From Marinibaculum sp040216765 (GTDB lineage Bacteria; Pseudomonadota; Alphaproteobacteria; Ferrovibrionales; Ferrovibrionaceae), in contig JAVJON010000007.1 in the NCBI GenBank assembly GCA_040216765.1, positions 372,001 through 436,000 on the forward strand: DNA of 64,000 nt, in the 5' to 3' direction. The notes under the pieces are model-generated. The model saw only the letters and a program-made list of their open reading frames with translations, made no database searches and was not told the origin of the DNA. The translations under genes and the position numbers were made by a program. This document shows positions 1-7,628 of this stretch, one piece after another (position 1 is the stretch's first letter; the number at the start of each line of letters is the position of its first letter).

Positions 1-153
1 ATCGGCCTGCACTGCCGGATCTCCGGCCGCCCCGGCCGCGCCGCCGCCCTCGCCCGTTTCCTGGACTATGTGCAGGGCCATGGCGACGTCTGGGTGACCA
101 CCCGGGCGGAGATCGCGCGCCACTGGCGGGCGCAGTTCCCGCCGGGCGGGTGA
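1..153 (+). CDS. Polysaccharide deacetylase family protein, C-terminal fragment
   Basis: The reading frame is open from the first base and stops at TGA 151-153, leaving the last 50 residues. The fragment has the ending typical of allantoinase (PuuE)-like polysaccharide deacetylases: a GRPGRAAAL stretch, then a helix, then DVWVTTRAEIARHW. These proteins fold as an NodB-type barrel and act on C-N bonds, in the PuuE group on ureide-like substrates. The catalytic metal-binding part lies outside the window, so the exact substrate cannot be given. The next gene starts 114 bases downstream on the same strand. Confidence 0.6.
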   Translation: MGLHCRISGRPGRAAALARFLDYVQGHGDVWVTTRAEIARHWRAQFPPGG

Positions 154-267
154 CCGGCGGGGATTGTTTCCCGGCGAGGAATGATAAGTCGGCAACGCGA
201 CTCTTTATCCTGGAACCGGGCCGCGCCACATCTGCCCGATCCGGTGCCGTTGCGAAAGGACGATGTC

Positions 268-1149
268 ATGGCCGAGCTTCAGGTGGATCGCGCGCGCGGG
301 CTGCGTCCCGTGCTGGGTTTGCTGGAGGGCATGCCGGCCGAGGACGGTGCCGGCGTGAAGCTGAGCCGGGTGATCGGCCAGCCGCGCCTGGACATGCTGG
401 ACCCGTTCCTGCTTCTCGACTCCTTCCGGTCCGACATGCCGGGCGACTATATCGCCGGCTTCCCGGCGCATCCCCATCGCGGCTTCGAGACGGTGACCTA
501 CCTGCTGGACGGCCGCCTGCGTCATGAGGATTCCGTCGGCAATGCCGGGGTGATCGAGTCCGGCGGCATCCAGTGGATGACGGCGGGCCGCGGCATCATC
601 CATTCGGAAATGCCGGAACAGAAGGACGGCCTGCTCTGGGGCTTCCAGCTCTGGGTGAACCTGCCGGGCCGGGACAAGATGAGCGCGCCGCGCTACCAGG
701 AGTTCGATGCCGGGCAGATCCCCGTGGAGACCCGCCAGGACGGGACCCGGGTCAAGGTGATTACCGGCCGCACCGGATCGGGCACCGAAGGGCCGGTCCG
801 CGACGTGGCCGTGGCGCCGCTTTATTTCGATGTCACCGTGCCGCCCGGCGGATCGTACGGCGAGGACCTGCCGGCCGGCCATACGGCCTTCCTGTTCGGG
901 ATTGCCGGCAGCGCCGGCATCGCAGGCCCCGACGGCAATGCGGTCCGCCTGGCGCCCGAACAGCTTGCGGTGCTGGGTCCGGGGGACCGCCTGGAACTGA
1001 CCGCGGGGGGCGAAGGCGCGCGCTTCCTGCTGGTGGCGGGGCGGCCGCTCGGCGAGCCGGTGGCCCGCGGCGGACCCTTCGTCATGAACAGCCGCGCGGA
1101 ACTGATGCAGGCCTTCCAGGACTACCAGTCCGGCCGCTTCCTCGGCTGA
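268..1149 (+). CDS. Pirin family protein
   Basis: 293-residue bicupin of the pirin family. The N-terminal cupin carries HPHRGFETVTY, whose histidines are the usual metal ligands, followed by GGIQWMTAGRGIIHSEMP, the family hallmark. The C-terminal cupin is more divergent. Bacterial pirins bind iron; some have quercetin dioxygenase activity and others modulate metabolic enzymes, so the role is not fixed by sequence. The ATG at 268 was chosen because GAAAGGA lies 7 bases upstream and homology starts right after it; the frame is open further upstream but without a ribosome site. It converges with lolD, and the 153-base gap between them shows no clear terminator. Confidence 0.9.
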   Translation: MAELQVDRARGLRPVLGLLEGMPAEDGAGVKLSRVIGQPRLDMLDPFLLLDSFRSDMPGDYIAGFPAHPHRGFETVTYLLDGRLRHEDSVGNAGVIESGGIQWMTAGRGIIHSEMPEQKDGLLWGFQLWVNLPGRDKMSAPRYQEFDAGQIPVETRQDGTRVKVITGRTGSGTEGPVRDVAVAPLYFDVTVPPGGSYGEDLPAGHTAFLFGIAGSAGIAGPDGNAVRLAPEQLAVLGPGDRLELTAGGEGARFLLVAGRPLGEPVARGGPFVMNSRAELMQAFQDYQSGRFLG

Positions 1150-1302
1150 CAAAGGTGCGGGCAAGTCATCGCGGCCACCGGTCAAATGCCTGACGGACAA
1201 GGCAAACGACTCGTGTGACCAGAATGGACACATGCCGTGCGACTCGCCGGAATACCTGGTCCGACTCGAGAAGAAACAGCCGGTAGGGCTCTGCCCGAGC
1301 GG

Positions 1303-2031
1303 TCAGGCCCGGGAGGCCCCGGCCAGGTCGACCGGCAGGATCAGGCCCTCGTGCAGCCGCAGCGCGCGATCCATCCGGCCGGCGAGCTCGATATTGTGGG
1401 TGGCCACCAGGCAGGCCGTTCCATGATCCCTGGCGAAGGCCAGGAAGGCATCCAGCACATGGCTGGCGGTGCGCTCGTCCAGATTGCCGGTGGGCTCGTC
1501 GGCCAGGATCACCCGCGGCTCGTTGGCAAAGGCGCGGGCGATCGCGACACGCTGCTGTTCGCCGCCGGAGAGCCGCGAGGGGCGATGGGTCAGGCGCGCC
1601 GCCAGGCCCAGCTCGCCGAGCAGGCCCCGGGCGCGTTCGGCGGCCGCCCGTCGCCCCTGCCCTGCCAGCCGCTGCGGCAGGACGACATTCTCCAGGGCGG
1701 TGAATTCCGGCAGAAGATGGTGGAACTGGTAGACGAAGCCGAGCGCATGGCGGCGCAACCGGGTGCGGCCCCGGTCGTCAAGCTTCGCGGTCGGCGCGCC
1801 TTCGATCAGCACCTCGCCCTCGTCGGGCCGTTCCAGCAGGCCGGCCAGCTGCAGCAGGGTCGACTTGCCGGAGCCGGAGGGTCCGACCAGCGCCACCACC
1901 TCGCCCGGGGCAAGAAGCATCCCGGCCCCCTTGAGCACCTCCAGCCGCTGCTCGGCCTGGCGGAAGGTGCGGCGCACGTCGCGCAGTTCCAGCGCTGCGA
2001 TTCCGGCCGGCATCGATGTCATCCCCGCCAT
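1303..2031 (-). CDS. lolD: Lipoprotein-releasing ABC transporter ATP-binding subunit LolD
   Basis: 242-residue ABC ATPase. Walker A GPSGSGKST is at residues 50-58, the signature LSGGEQ at about 154-159, Walker B VILADEP at 174-180, the D-loop follows, and the switch histidine is His212. The YQFHHLLPEFTALENV segment after the Q-loop is typical of the LolD/MacB group. It should power release of outer-membrane lipoproteins from the inner membrane to LolA. The start codon overlaps the lolC stop by one base (TGATG), so the two are translationally coupled. Internal ATGs at residues 4 and 7 are possible alternative starts. Confidence 0.93.
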   Translation of the reverse strand: MAGMTSMPAGIAALELRDVRRTFRQAEQRLEVLKGAGMLLAPGEVVALVGPSGSGKSTLLQLAGLLERPDEGEVLIEGAPTAKLDDRGRTRLRRHALGFVYQFHHLLPEFTALENVVLPQRLAGQGRRAAAERARGLLGELGLAARLTHRPSRLSGGEQQRVAIARAFANEPRVILADEPTGNLDERTASHVLDAFLAFARDHGTACLVATHNIELAGRMDRALRLHEGLILPVDLAGASRA

Positions 2032-3326
2032 CACTCGTACCGCAGCGCTTCGACCGGGTCGACCCGGGCGGCCCGGAAGGCCGGATAGATGGTGAAGACG
2101 AAGGTCAGCAGAAGCGCCACCAGGATCACCAGCAGGACCTGGACATTGTTCACCTTCGCCGGCAGTTGCGACAGGAAGTAGATCTCGGCGGCGAACAGGT
2201 CGGTGCCCAGCATCGCGTCGAGCTTCTGGCGCAGCCATTCGATGTTCTGCGCGAATCCCAGCCCGGCGAGGAAGCCCAGGCCCGTGCCGGCGATCCCGAC
2301 GCTGGAGCCGCAGATGAAGAACACCCGCATGATCGTGCCGCGGCTGGCCCCCATGGTCCGCAGGATGGCGATGCCGCGGGCCTTGTCCCGCACCAGCATG
2401 ATCATGCTCGACATGATGTTGAACGCGGCCACGATGATGATCAGGGTGAGGATCACGAACATCACGTTGCGTTCGACCTGCAGCGCGGTGACCAGGTGGC
2501 CATGGGCCTGCCGCCAGTCGGAGATCCGGTAGTCGGGGCCCAGCAGCCGCACCAGCTGCCGGATCGAGGCATCGGTGCGGTCGGGATCCTGCACCGCGAT
2601 CTCGACGGCGGAAACCGCATTGCCGGTGCGGTAGAACAGCTGCGCGGCCTCCAGCGGAATGAAGACGAAGCCGGAATCGTACTCGTACATGCCGATGTTG
2701 AAGAGCCCCACCACCTCCACCGTCAGGCTGCGCGGCACCGTTCCGAAGGCGGTCGAGATGCCTTCCGGCGCAATCAGCTTGATCTCGTCGCCGACGCGGA
2801 CCTGCAGGCTGCGCGCCAGGCGGTTGCCGATCACCGCGGCCTTCTTGCCGTGGAAGCCGGACAGGTCGCCGGCGACGATCTGCTGCCCTGCCAGGTTGTC
2901 GCGCGCGAAATCCTCCGGCTGCACGCCGCGCACGACGGCACCGGCGGCGGCGGCGCGGGACGTGACCAGGGCCTGGCCCTCGACGATCGGCGTCGCGGTC
3001 AGCACGCCGTCCAGGCCGCGGACCTGCGCGGTGACCGCGGCGTAGTCGTCGAACGGGCGGCCCTGTGCCTGGACCACCATATGGCCGTTCAGCCCCAGGA
3101 CGCGGCTCAGCAGTTCCTCGCGGAAGCCGTTCATCACCGACATGACGATGATCAGGGTGGCGACCCCGATCGTGATGCCGACCAGCGAGATGATCGCGAT
3201 CACCGAAATGAAGCCCTCGCGCCGGCGCGCCTGCAGGTAGCGGAAGGCCAGAAGCCATTCCACGGCCGAGAACGGTGCTGTTCCGCCCTTCCGCGACGAT
3301 GCGGCCGGGGCGCCGTGACTGGACAT
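2031..3326 (-). CDS. lolC: Lipoprotein-releasing ABC transporter permease LolC/LolE
   Basis: 431 residues with the MacB/FtsX-like layout: a cytoplasmic start with EWLLAFRYLQARRREGF, a first membrane helix at about residues 40-60, a large periplasmic domain to about 270, and three C-terminal membrane helices ending in the family FRAARVDPVEALRYE. It forms the membrane channel of the Lol exporter with LolD. Only one permease gene is present, so the transporter is probably homodimeric (LolF-like), as is common in Alphaproteobacteria. It lies 98 bases downstream of proS, and that gap holds a short tandem repeat. Confidence 0.92.
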   Translation of the reverse strand: MSSHGAPAASSRKGGTAPFSAVEWLLAFRYLQARRREGFISVIAIISLVGITIGVATLIIVMSVMNGFREELLSRVLGLNGHMVVQAQGRPFDDYAAVTAQVRGLDGVLTATPIVEGQALVTSRAAAAGAVVRGVQPEDFARDNLAGQQIVAGDLSGFHGKKAAVIGNRLARSLQVRVGDEIKLIAPEGISTAFGTVPRSLTVEVVGLFNIGMYEYDSGFVFIPLEAAQLFYRTGNAVSAVEIAVQDPDRTDASIRQLVRLLGPDYRISDWRQAHGHLVTALQVERNVMFVILTLIIIVAAFNIMSSMIMLVRDKARGIAILRTMGASRGTIMRVFFICGSSVGIAGTGLGFLAGLGFAQNIEWLRQKLDAMLGTDLFAAEIYFLSQLPAKVNNVQVLLVILVALLLTFVFTIYPAFRAARVDPVEALRYE

Positions 3327-3373
3327 GACAAATGCCTCCGTGGGGAATGGCCCCGATGATCGTGCGGCCGAAT

Positions 3374-3411
3374 GGTCCGCCGGGCTGGTCCGCCGGGCTG
3401 GTCCGCCGGCA
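3374..3411. repeat. 13-base tandem repeat between proS and lolC
   Basis: Two exact copies of GGTCCGCCGGGCT (3374-3386 and 3387-3399) are followed by a third, partial copy. The repeat is non-coding and sits just past the proS stop codon. It looks like slippage-type expansion; no function is evident. Confidence 0.75.
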
Positions 3412-3424
3412 GCCTCCGGCGCGG

Positions 3425-4747
3425 TCAGTCGGTCAGCTGGGCGATCGCCGCGTCCAGCGACAGTTCCTGCTTCTCGCCGGTGGCGCGGCGCTTGACCTCG
3501 ACGGTGCCGGCCTTGGCGCCGCGCGGCCCGACGGTCACCGCCCAGGGCAGGCCGATCAGGTCCATGGTGGCGAACTTCACGCCGGCCCGCTCGGGCCTGT
3601 CGTCATAGAGCACCTCGACCCCGGCGGAGCGCAAGCGGCCGTGCAGGGTCTCCGCCATGCTGTCGCAGTCGGGATCGTCGGTCTTCAGGTTGAGGATGCC
3701 CACCCGGAACGGCGCCACGGACTCGGGCCAGACGATCCCGGCCTCGTCGTGGTTCGCTTCGATGATGGCGCCGACCAGGCGCGACACGCCGATGCCATAG
3801 GAGCCCATCTCGACGGGCACCACCTGCCCGTCCGGCCCGACGACGGTCGCGCCCATCGGCGCGGAATACTTGGTGCCGAAGTTGAAGATATGGCCGACCT
3901 CGATGCCGCGTGCCTCCACCCGCCGGTCCTCCGGCAAGGCGTCGAAGCGCGCCGCATCGTGCATTTCCTCGGTCGCGGCATAGGGTTCCGCCCAGCTGTC
4001 CACCAGCGGCTGCAGGTCGGACATGTAGTCCACGCCTTCCTGCAGCACGTCGCGCTCCACCAGGGCACGGTCGCAGAACACCTGGCTCTCGCCGGTTTCC
4101 GCCAGGATGATGAACTCGTGGCTCATGTCGCCGCCGATCGGGCCGGTCTCCGCCCGCATCGGGATCGCCTTCAGGCCCATCCGGGCGAAGGTCCGCAGAT
4201 AGGAGACGAAGTGGCGATTGTAGGAATGCCGCGCGGCGTCCTTGTCGAAGTCGAAGGAATAGCCGTCCTTCATCAGGAATTCCCGGCCCCGCATGACGCC
4301 GAAGCGCGGCCGCACCTCGTCCCGGAACTTCCACTGGATGTGATACAGCACCTGCGGCAGCTGGCGGTAGCTGCGGTTGGACTGGCGGAAGATGTCGGTG
4401 ATCAGCTCCTCGTTGGTGGGGCCATAGAGCATGTCGCGCTCATGCCGGTCGGTGATCCGCAGCATCTCCTTGCCGTAATCGTCATAGCGCCCGCTTTCCC
4501 GCCACAGGTCGGCGGACTGGATCGTGGGCATCAGGACTTCCTGGGCGCCGTGGGCGTCCTGTTCCTCGCGCACGATCTGCTCGATCCTCTTGAGGACCCG
4601 GAAACCCAGCGGCAGCCAGGAATAGATGCCGGCGGCGGACTGCCGGACCATCCCGGCCCGCAGCATCAGCCGGTGGCTGACGATCTGCGCCTCGGCGGGG
4701 GTTTCCTTGAGGATGGGCATGAAGAAGGTGCTGAGACGCATGGTCAT
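3425..4747 (-). CDS. proS: Prolyl-tRNA synthetase, short alphaproteobacterial type
   Basis: 440-residue class II aminoacyl-tRNA synthetase that charges tRNA-Pro. Motif 1 is around QSAAGIYSWLPLG near residue 40, motif 2 around FRDEVRPRFGVMRGREFLMKD near 150, and motif 3 around GSYGIGVSRLVGA near 320; a C-terminal anticodon-binding domain follows. The length matches the compact type that lacks the editing insertion of the 570-residue E. coli form. The start at 4747 has a weak ribosome site; a second ATG at 4741 is equally possible. It precedes lolCD in the order usual for this class. Confidence 0.95.
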   Translation of the reverse strand: MTMRLSTFFMPILKETPAEAQIVSHRLMLRAGMVRQSAAGIYSWLPLGFRVLKRIEQIVREEQDAHGAQEVLMPTIQSADLWRESGRYDDYGKEMLRITDRHERDMLYGPTNEELITDIFRQSNRSYRQLPQVLYHIQWKFRDEVRPRFGVMRGREFLMKDGYSFDFDKDAARHSYNRHFVSYLRTFARMGLKAIPMRAETGPIGGDMSHEFIILAETGESQVFCDRALVERDVLQEGVDYMSDLQPLVDSWAEPYAATEEMHDAARFDALPEDRRVEARGIEVGHIFNFGTKYSAPMGATVVGPDGQVVPVEMGSYGIGVSRLVGAIIEANHDEAGIVWPESVAPFRVGILNLKTDDPDCDSMAETLHGRLRSAGVEVLYDDRPERAGVKFATMDLIGLPWAVTVGPRGAKAGTVEVKRRATGEKQELSLDAAIAQLTD

Positions 4748-4887
4748 TCACTGCGTGGTGCGGGACCCGGACAGGGCCGGGTCGGGCATCAAGGAAAAGG
4801 AAGGCGCAGGGCCTTTGTGCTGCCCCTTCTAGTGCAGGGGCAGGCGTCCTGGCAATCCGCCGGAATCCGCGGGGCCGCGGCACCCGT

Positions 4888-5409
4888 TCAGCGGTTCTCC
4901 CGCTTCTCCAGGGCGGCGCAGTAGCTGGCGATATTGGCGCTGTCATTGCTGTTCAGCGGCTTGCCGTCCAGCAGGACCTCGCCGGTGCGGGTATTGACGG
5001 TCAGGGTCCCCGGGCGCAGCTCGGTTCCGACGCCGGTCCCCGCTATGGGATCCACCGTCCCAAGCAGCTTGATCTCGACCGTGTCGAAGGCGGTGCTGGC
5101 AGTCCCGTCCGCCGACACGCCGGGATCCGGCGGCAGGTCCGCCGAAGCCACCGGCTGGCCGCTGGCACTGACCCCCGGCACATAGGCCGCACTGGCACTG
5201 GTCGACTGGCGCAGCAGGATCCGGCATTCCTCGACCGTCAGGCCGGGCGGCGGCTCTGCTGCCTCGGCCGTGGCGATTGTCGCGGCCAGCGGGACGAGGA
5301 GAAATGCTGCCAGCAGCCGTGCGGCTGGACGCCCGTTGTTCGTGTGCGAATGATGCGGCCGTGAAACCGCATGCAATCGGGCTGGGGAGTTCGAGCTGTG
5401 TTGGGCCAT
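4888..5409 (-). CDS. Small secreted protein of unknown function
   Basis: 173 residues, not recognised. After a polar, His-containing N-terminus there is a hydrophobic stretch (RLLAAFLLVPLAATIATAEAAE) that ends like a signal peptidase I site, so the mature part is probably periplasmic. The mature region begins with GLTVEECRILLRQS and ends with a segment containing a cysteine in NIASYCAALEKRENR; the middle is rich in Ser, Thr, Gly and Asp. Two cysteines could form a disulfide. The ATG at 5409 was preferred over an upstream TTG because AAAGGA lies about 12 bases before it and overlaps that TTG. It stands alone between proS and a + strand RNA candidate. Confidence 0.6.
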   Translation of the reverse strand: MAQHSSNSPARLHAVSRPHHSHTNNGRPAARLLAAFLLVPLAATIATAEAAEPPPGLTVEECRILLRQSTSASAAYVPGVSASGQPVASADLPPDPGVSADGTASTAFDTVEIKLLGTVDPIAGTGVGTELRPGTLTVNTRTGEVLLDGKPLNSNDSANIASYCAALEKRENR

Positions 5410-5509
5410 TAGTCCGGGTTTTCCTTTCGGCAAATTTAGGAAATTCTACACCGAAGGATACGCAAGTTGCGTCTTACCCGAAAAAGTACAGCAGAAGCTG
5501 CGGAATCGC

Positions 5510-5539
5510 TTGCAAGCAGATCCCGGTTCCGCATAGACT
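5510..5539 (+). promoter_or_regulatory. Sigma70-like promoter of the RNA candidate
   Basis: TTGCAA (5510-5515) and TAGACT (5534-5539) are separated by 18 bases. An A-rich start region follows, so transcription would begin near 5546. No open frame with a ribosome site follows before the terminator at 5679. Confidence 0.45.
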
Positions 5540-5545
5540 GGTGTC

Positions 5546-5715
5546 AACAAAAAGAGAGGGCTACGCCCTCCCGTTTCCGGAAGGGCGCAGCCCAAGTTTA
5601 GGGAGGAAACGCCATCAAGCGTACGCTCGCGGGCTCGGCCCGTTTGCGTAAGAAACATCCTGAATGTTGCATTGCGATATAGCAAGATCGAAACCCCGAT
5701 CTTGCTATTTTTTTT
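5546..5715 (+). ncRNA. Structured small RNA candidate (about 170 nt)
   Basis: A run of nested inverted repeats lies between a promoter-like sequence and an intrinsic terminator. A 12-base-pair hairpin with one mismatch is formed by GGGCTACGCCCT (from about 5559) and AGGGCGCAGCCC (ending 5593). A second hairpin pairs TACGC...CGGGC with GCCCG...GCGTA between about 5620 and 5650. A small ACAT/ATGT hairpin follows, then the terminator. No reading frame of credible length or codon use is present. It matches no family I can name: SRP RNA and 6S RNA were considered and rejected. A regulatory RNA is the likeliest explanation; expression is not shown. Confidence 0.5.
5679..5715 (+). terminator. Rho-independent terminator of the RNA candidate
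   Basis: A perfect 12-base-pair stem (5679-5690 with 5697-5708) and a 6-base loop are followed directly by eight T residues (5708-5715). It is among the strongest intrinsic terminators in the window and points to a + strand transcript, although no + strand gene lies upstream in this interval. Confidence 0.85.
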
Positions 5716-5860
5716 GCCATTTTTTGATTGGCGCCCACTGTGTCGCATAAAAAATGCTCAATTGCTTAAAAAGTATGCTTTTGCATGCATGGTACACGGG
5801 CAGAATTTTTGGGGCGATTCCCTGGAATCGGCCGGAGCCCGGAATTCAGAAGCAACGAAG
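5716..5860. other. Low-GC spacer without a gene
   Basis: This 145-base stretch separates the RNA terminator from the convergent GntR gene. It is clearly richer in A and T than its surroundings (several runs of five or six A or T) and holds the palindromic word GCATGCATG. No frame, ribosome site or tRNA was found in it. Confidence 0.5.
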
Positions 5861-6562
5861 CTAGACCGCGCTGAATCCATGCGCCGCAATCAAGGCGAGC
5901 ATCATCTCTTTCGCTTCCAGGCGGTGGGCGCGATGAACGGCCCGGGCACGGTCGGCATCCGACGCCGCGATCGCCTCGACCAGCGCGCGATGGTCTGCGT
6001 TCGACTTGTGCGGCGCGGGCCGCATGTGGAGGGTGAGGAGCCGCGCCCGGTTCACCTGGCCGGAATAGGTGGCGACGATGCTTTCCAGGCGCCTGTTGCC
6101 GGCCAGGGCGACCAGGGCGCGGTGGAAGGCATCGTCGGCCTCCGCCCAGGCCGGCCGGTCGTCTTCCGCCAGGGCGGCCTCCATGCGCTCCAGATGCTGC
6201 CGCAACACCGCCAGTTCGGCATGACCGAGCCCGCGTTGCGCGACGGTATGGGCGGCAAGGGATTCCAGTTCCGTCAGGATGGAGTAGATCTCCTCCATGT
6301 CGGCGGGCGAGATCGGCAGGATATGCACCCCACGCCGCGGCCTTACCTGCAGCAGCCCCTGCCCTTCGAGGACGAGCGCCGCCTCGCGCACCGGGGTCCG
6401 GGACATGCCGAGCATCTGCCCGAGTTCGCTCTCCAGGTGGTCCGACCCCGGCAGCAGCCTGTTGCGGACGATCATCTCGCGGAGCATCGCGACCGCCCGC
6501 TGGGTCTGCGACAGCGGCTGCGCTGCCCTGCGGTCGGTCCCGGCCTGCCGCACAGCGGTCAT
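5861..6562 (-). CDS. GntR-family regulator, FCD subfamily
   Basis: 233 residues. The N-terminal winged helix-turn-helix spans about residues 18-80 (LREMIVRNRLLPGSDHLESELGQMLG, then SRTPVREAALVLEGQGLL). A helical FCD ligand-binding domain follows, with the metal-site histidines in DAFHRALV and in the C-terminal DHRALVEAI and RAVHRAH segments. FCD regulators usually answer to sugar acids or other carboxylates made or used by neighbouring enzymes. The ATG at 6562 begins one base after the stop of the oxidoreductase gene, so it is the last gene of a three-gene operon and probably controls the divergent promoter at 8774-8897. Confidence 0.9.
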   Translation of the reverse strand: MTAVRQAGTDRRAAQPLSQTQRAVAMLREMIVRNRLLPGSDHLESELGQMLGMSRTPVREAALVLEGQGLLQVRPRRGVHILPISPADMEEIYSILTELESLAAHTVAQRGLGHAELAVLRQHLERMEAALAEDDRPAWAEADDAFHRALVALAGNRRLESIVATYSGQVNRARLLTLHMRPAPHKSNADHRALVEAIAASDADRARAVHRAHRLEAKEMMLALIAAHGFSAV

Positions 6563-6563
6563 T

Positions 6564-7628
6564 TCAGACCTCCACCGCCCGGTCGGTCGCCGCCGACCGG
6601 TACAGCGCCTCCTCGATCTCCATGTTGCGCAGATAGGACCCGGCATCGTTCTCCAGCGGCGTGCCGTGCAGCAGGTGGTCCGTGACATGGCACTGCAGGG
6701 CGTGGACGCAGTCGCCGCCGAAGCCGGCCTGGCTGATATCCACTGCCAGCGGTATCCAGCCGGTATCCGCCCGGGCACGAAAGGAGAGCCGGCCGTCGCC
6801 ATCCAGCGCGATGGCGCCCGCGGCGCCTTCCACGAGGCATTCGCCCATGGTCAGCCGCGGATTCCGGGCGGCATGGTCGGCAAGCCGGTTGCCGTCGAAC
6901 AGGGCGCGCCGGCCGTCGGCGAAGCGGTACAGGAAGAGGCCGCAATCCTCTCCCGCGATCGCCGGGTTGAGCCGGCGAAGATCTGCATAGACCGATGCCG
7001 GCTCGCCCATCAGGAAGCGAAAGGTATCGACCCAGTGGATCGCGGTCTCGTGGATCAGGAAGCGGTCCATCTGCCGGAAATAGGGCTGACGGGCGAGATA
7101 GGCATCCGCCCCCTGCCCGTCGCCCGGCCGCAGCCGGAACGTGACCTGGTAGAGCCGGCCGACCCTGCCCGCATCCAGTTCCCGCCGCAGGGCACGGTAC
7201 CAGGGCTGAAAGCGGAAATTCTCATGCACCACGACCAGCTTGCCGGCCCGCTGCGCGTCCGCGACGGCGGCCTGCGCCTGCGCCAGCCCGCCGCAGAACG
7301 GCTTCTGGCAGACGATCGCCGCCGCGCCGGTCTGCAGCGCCGCGGCGATCAGGCCCCGATGGGCCGCCGGCGGTGCCGCGATGTCGATGATATCTGGCCG
7401 GACCGCCTGGAACATCGCGGCACTGTCCAAAAAGGTCGCGATTCCCTCCGTCCGATGGCCCGTGCCCTGCAGCAGGGTGTCGGCCTTGCCCGGTTCGGGA
7501 TCTGCCAGCGCGACAAGTTCGGCATCCGGGTTGCGCAGCCAGCCATCGACGTGAAAGGCGCTGAAATAGCCGGCGCCGGCGACCGCCACCCGCAGCCTCC
7601 TGCGGTCCGGTGTCCGTGCGGCGGTCAT
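6564..7628 (-). CDS. Gfo/Idh/MocA family oxidoreductase
   Basis: 354-residue NAD(P)-dependent sugar or polyol dehydrogenase-like enzyme. The N-terminal Rossmann fold starts with VAVAGAGYFSAFHVDGW. The family EKP motif appears as CQKPF, so the usual glutamate is a glutamine. The C-terminal GFO_IDH_MocA domain carries ETAIHWVDTFRFLMG with the catalytic-type histidine. The substrate cannot be read from sequence. It overlaps the upstream dehydrogenase by four bases (ATGA) and is followed one base later by the GntR gene, so the three are co-transcribed. Confidence 0.88.
   Translation of the reverse strand: MTAARTPDRRRLRVAVAGAGYFSAFHVDGWLRNPDAELVALADPEPGKADTLLQGTGHRTEGIATFLDSAAMFQAVRPDIIDIAAPPAAHRGLIAAALQTGAAAIVCQKPFCGGLAQAQAAVADAQRAGKLVVVHENFRFQPWYRALRRELDAGRVGRLYQVTFRLRPGDGQGADAYLARQPYFRQMDRFLIHETAIHWVDTFRFLMGEPASVYADLRRLNPAIAGEDCGLFLYRFADGRRALFDGNRLADHAARNPRLTMGECLVEGAAGAIALDGDGRLSFRARADTGWIPLAVDISQAGFGGDCVHALQCHVTDHLLHGTPLENDAGSYLRNMEIEEALYRSAATDRAVEV

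Noticed and set aside
5546..5715. SRP RNA or 6S RNA identity for the structured RNA
   Set aside because: CCGGAAGGGCGCAG recalls the SRP GGAA loop, but the required 5' CAGG and 3' AGCAG sides of the symmetrical loop are missing. There is also no long closing stem or central bubble as in 6S RNA, and the neighbours are wrong for both.
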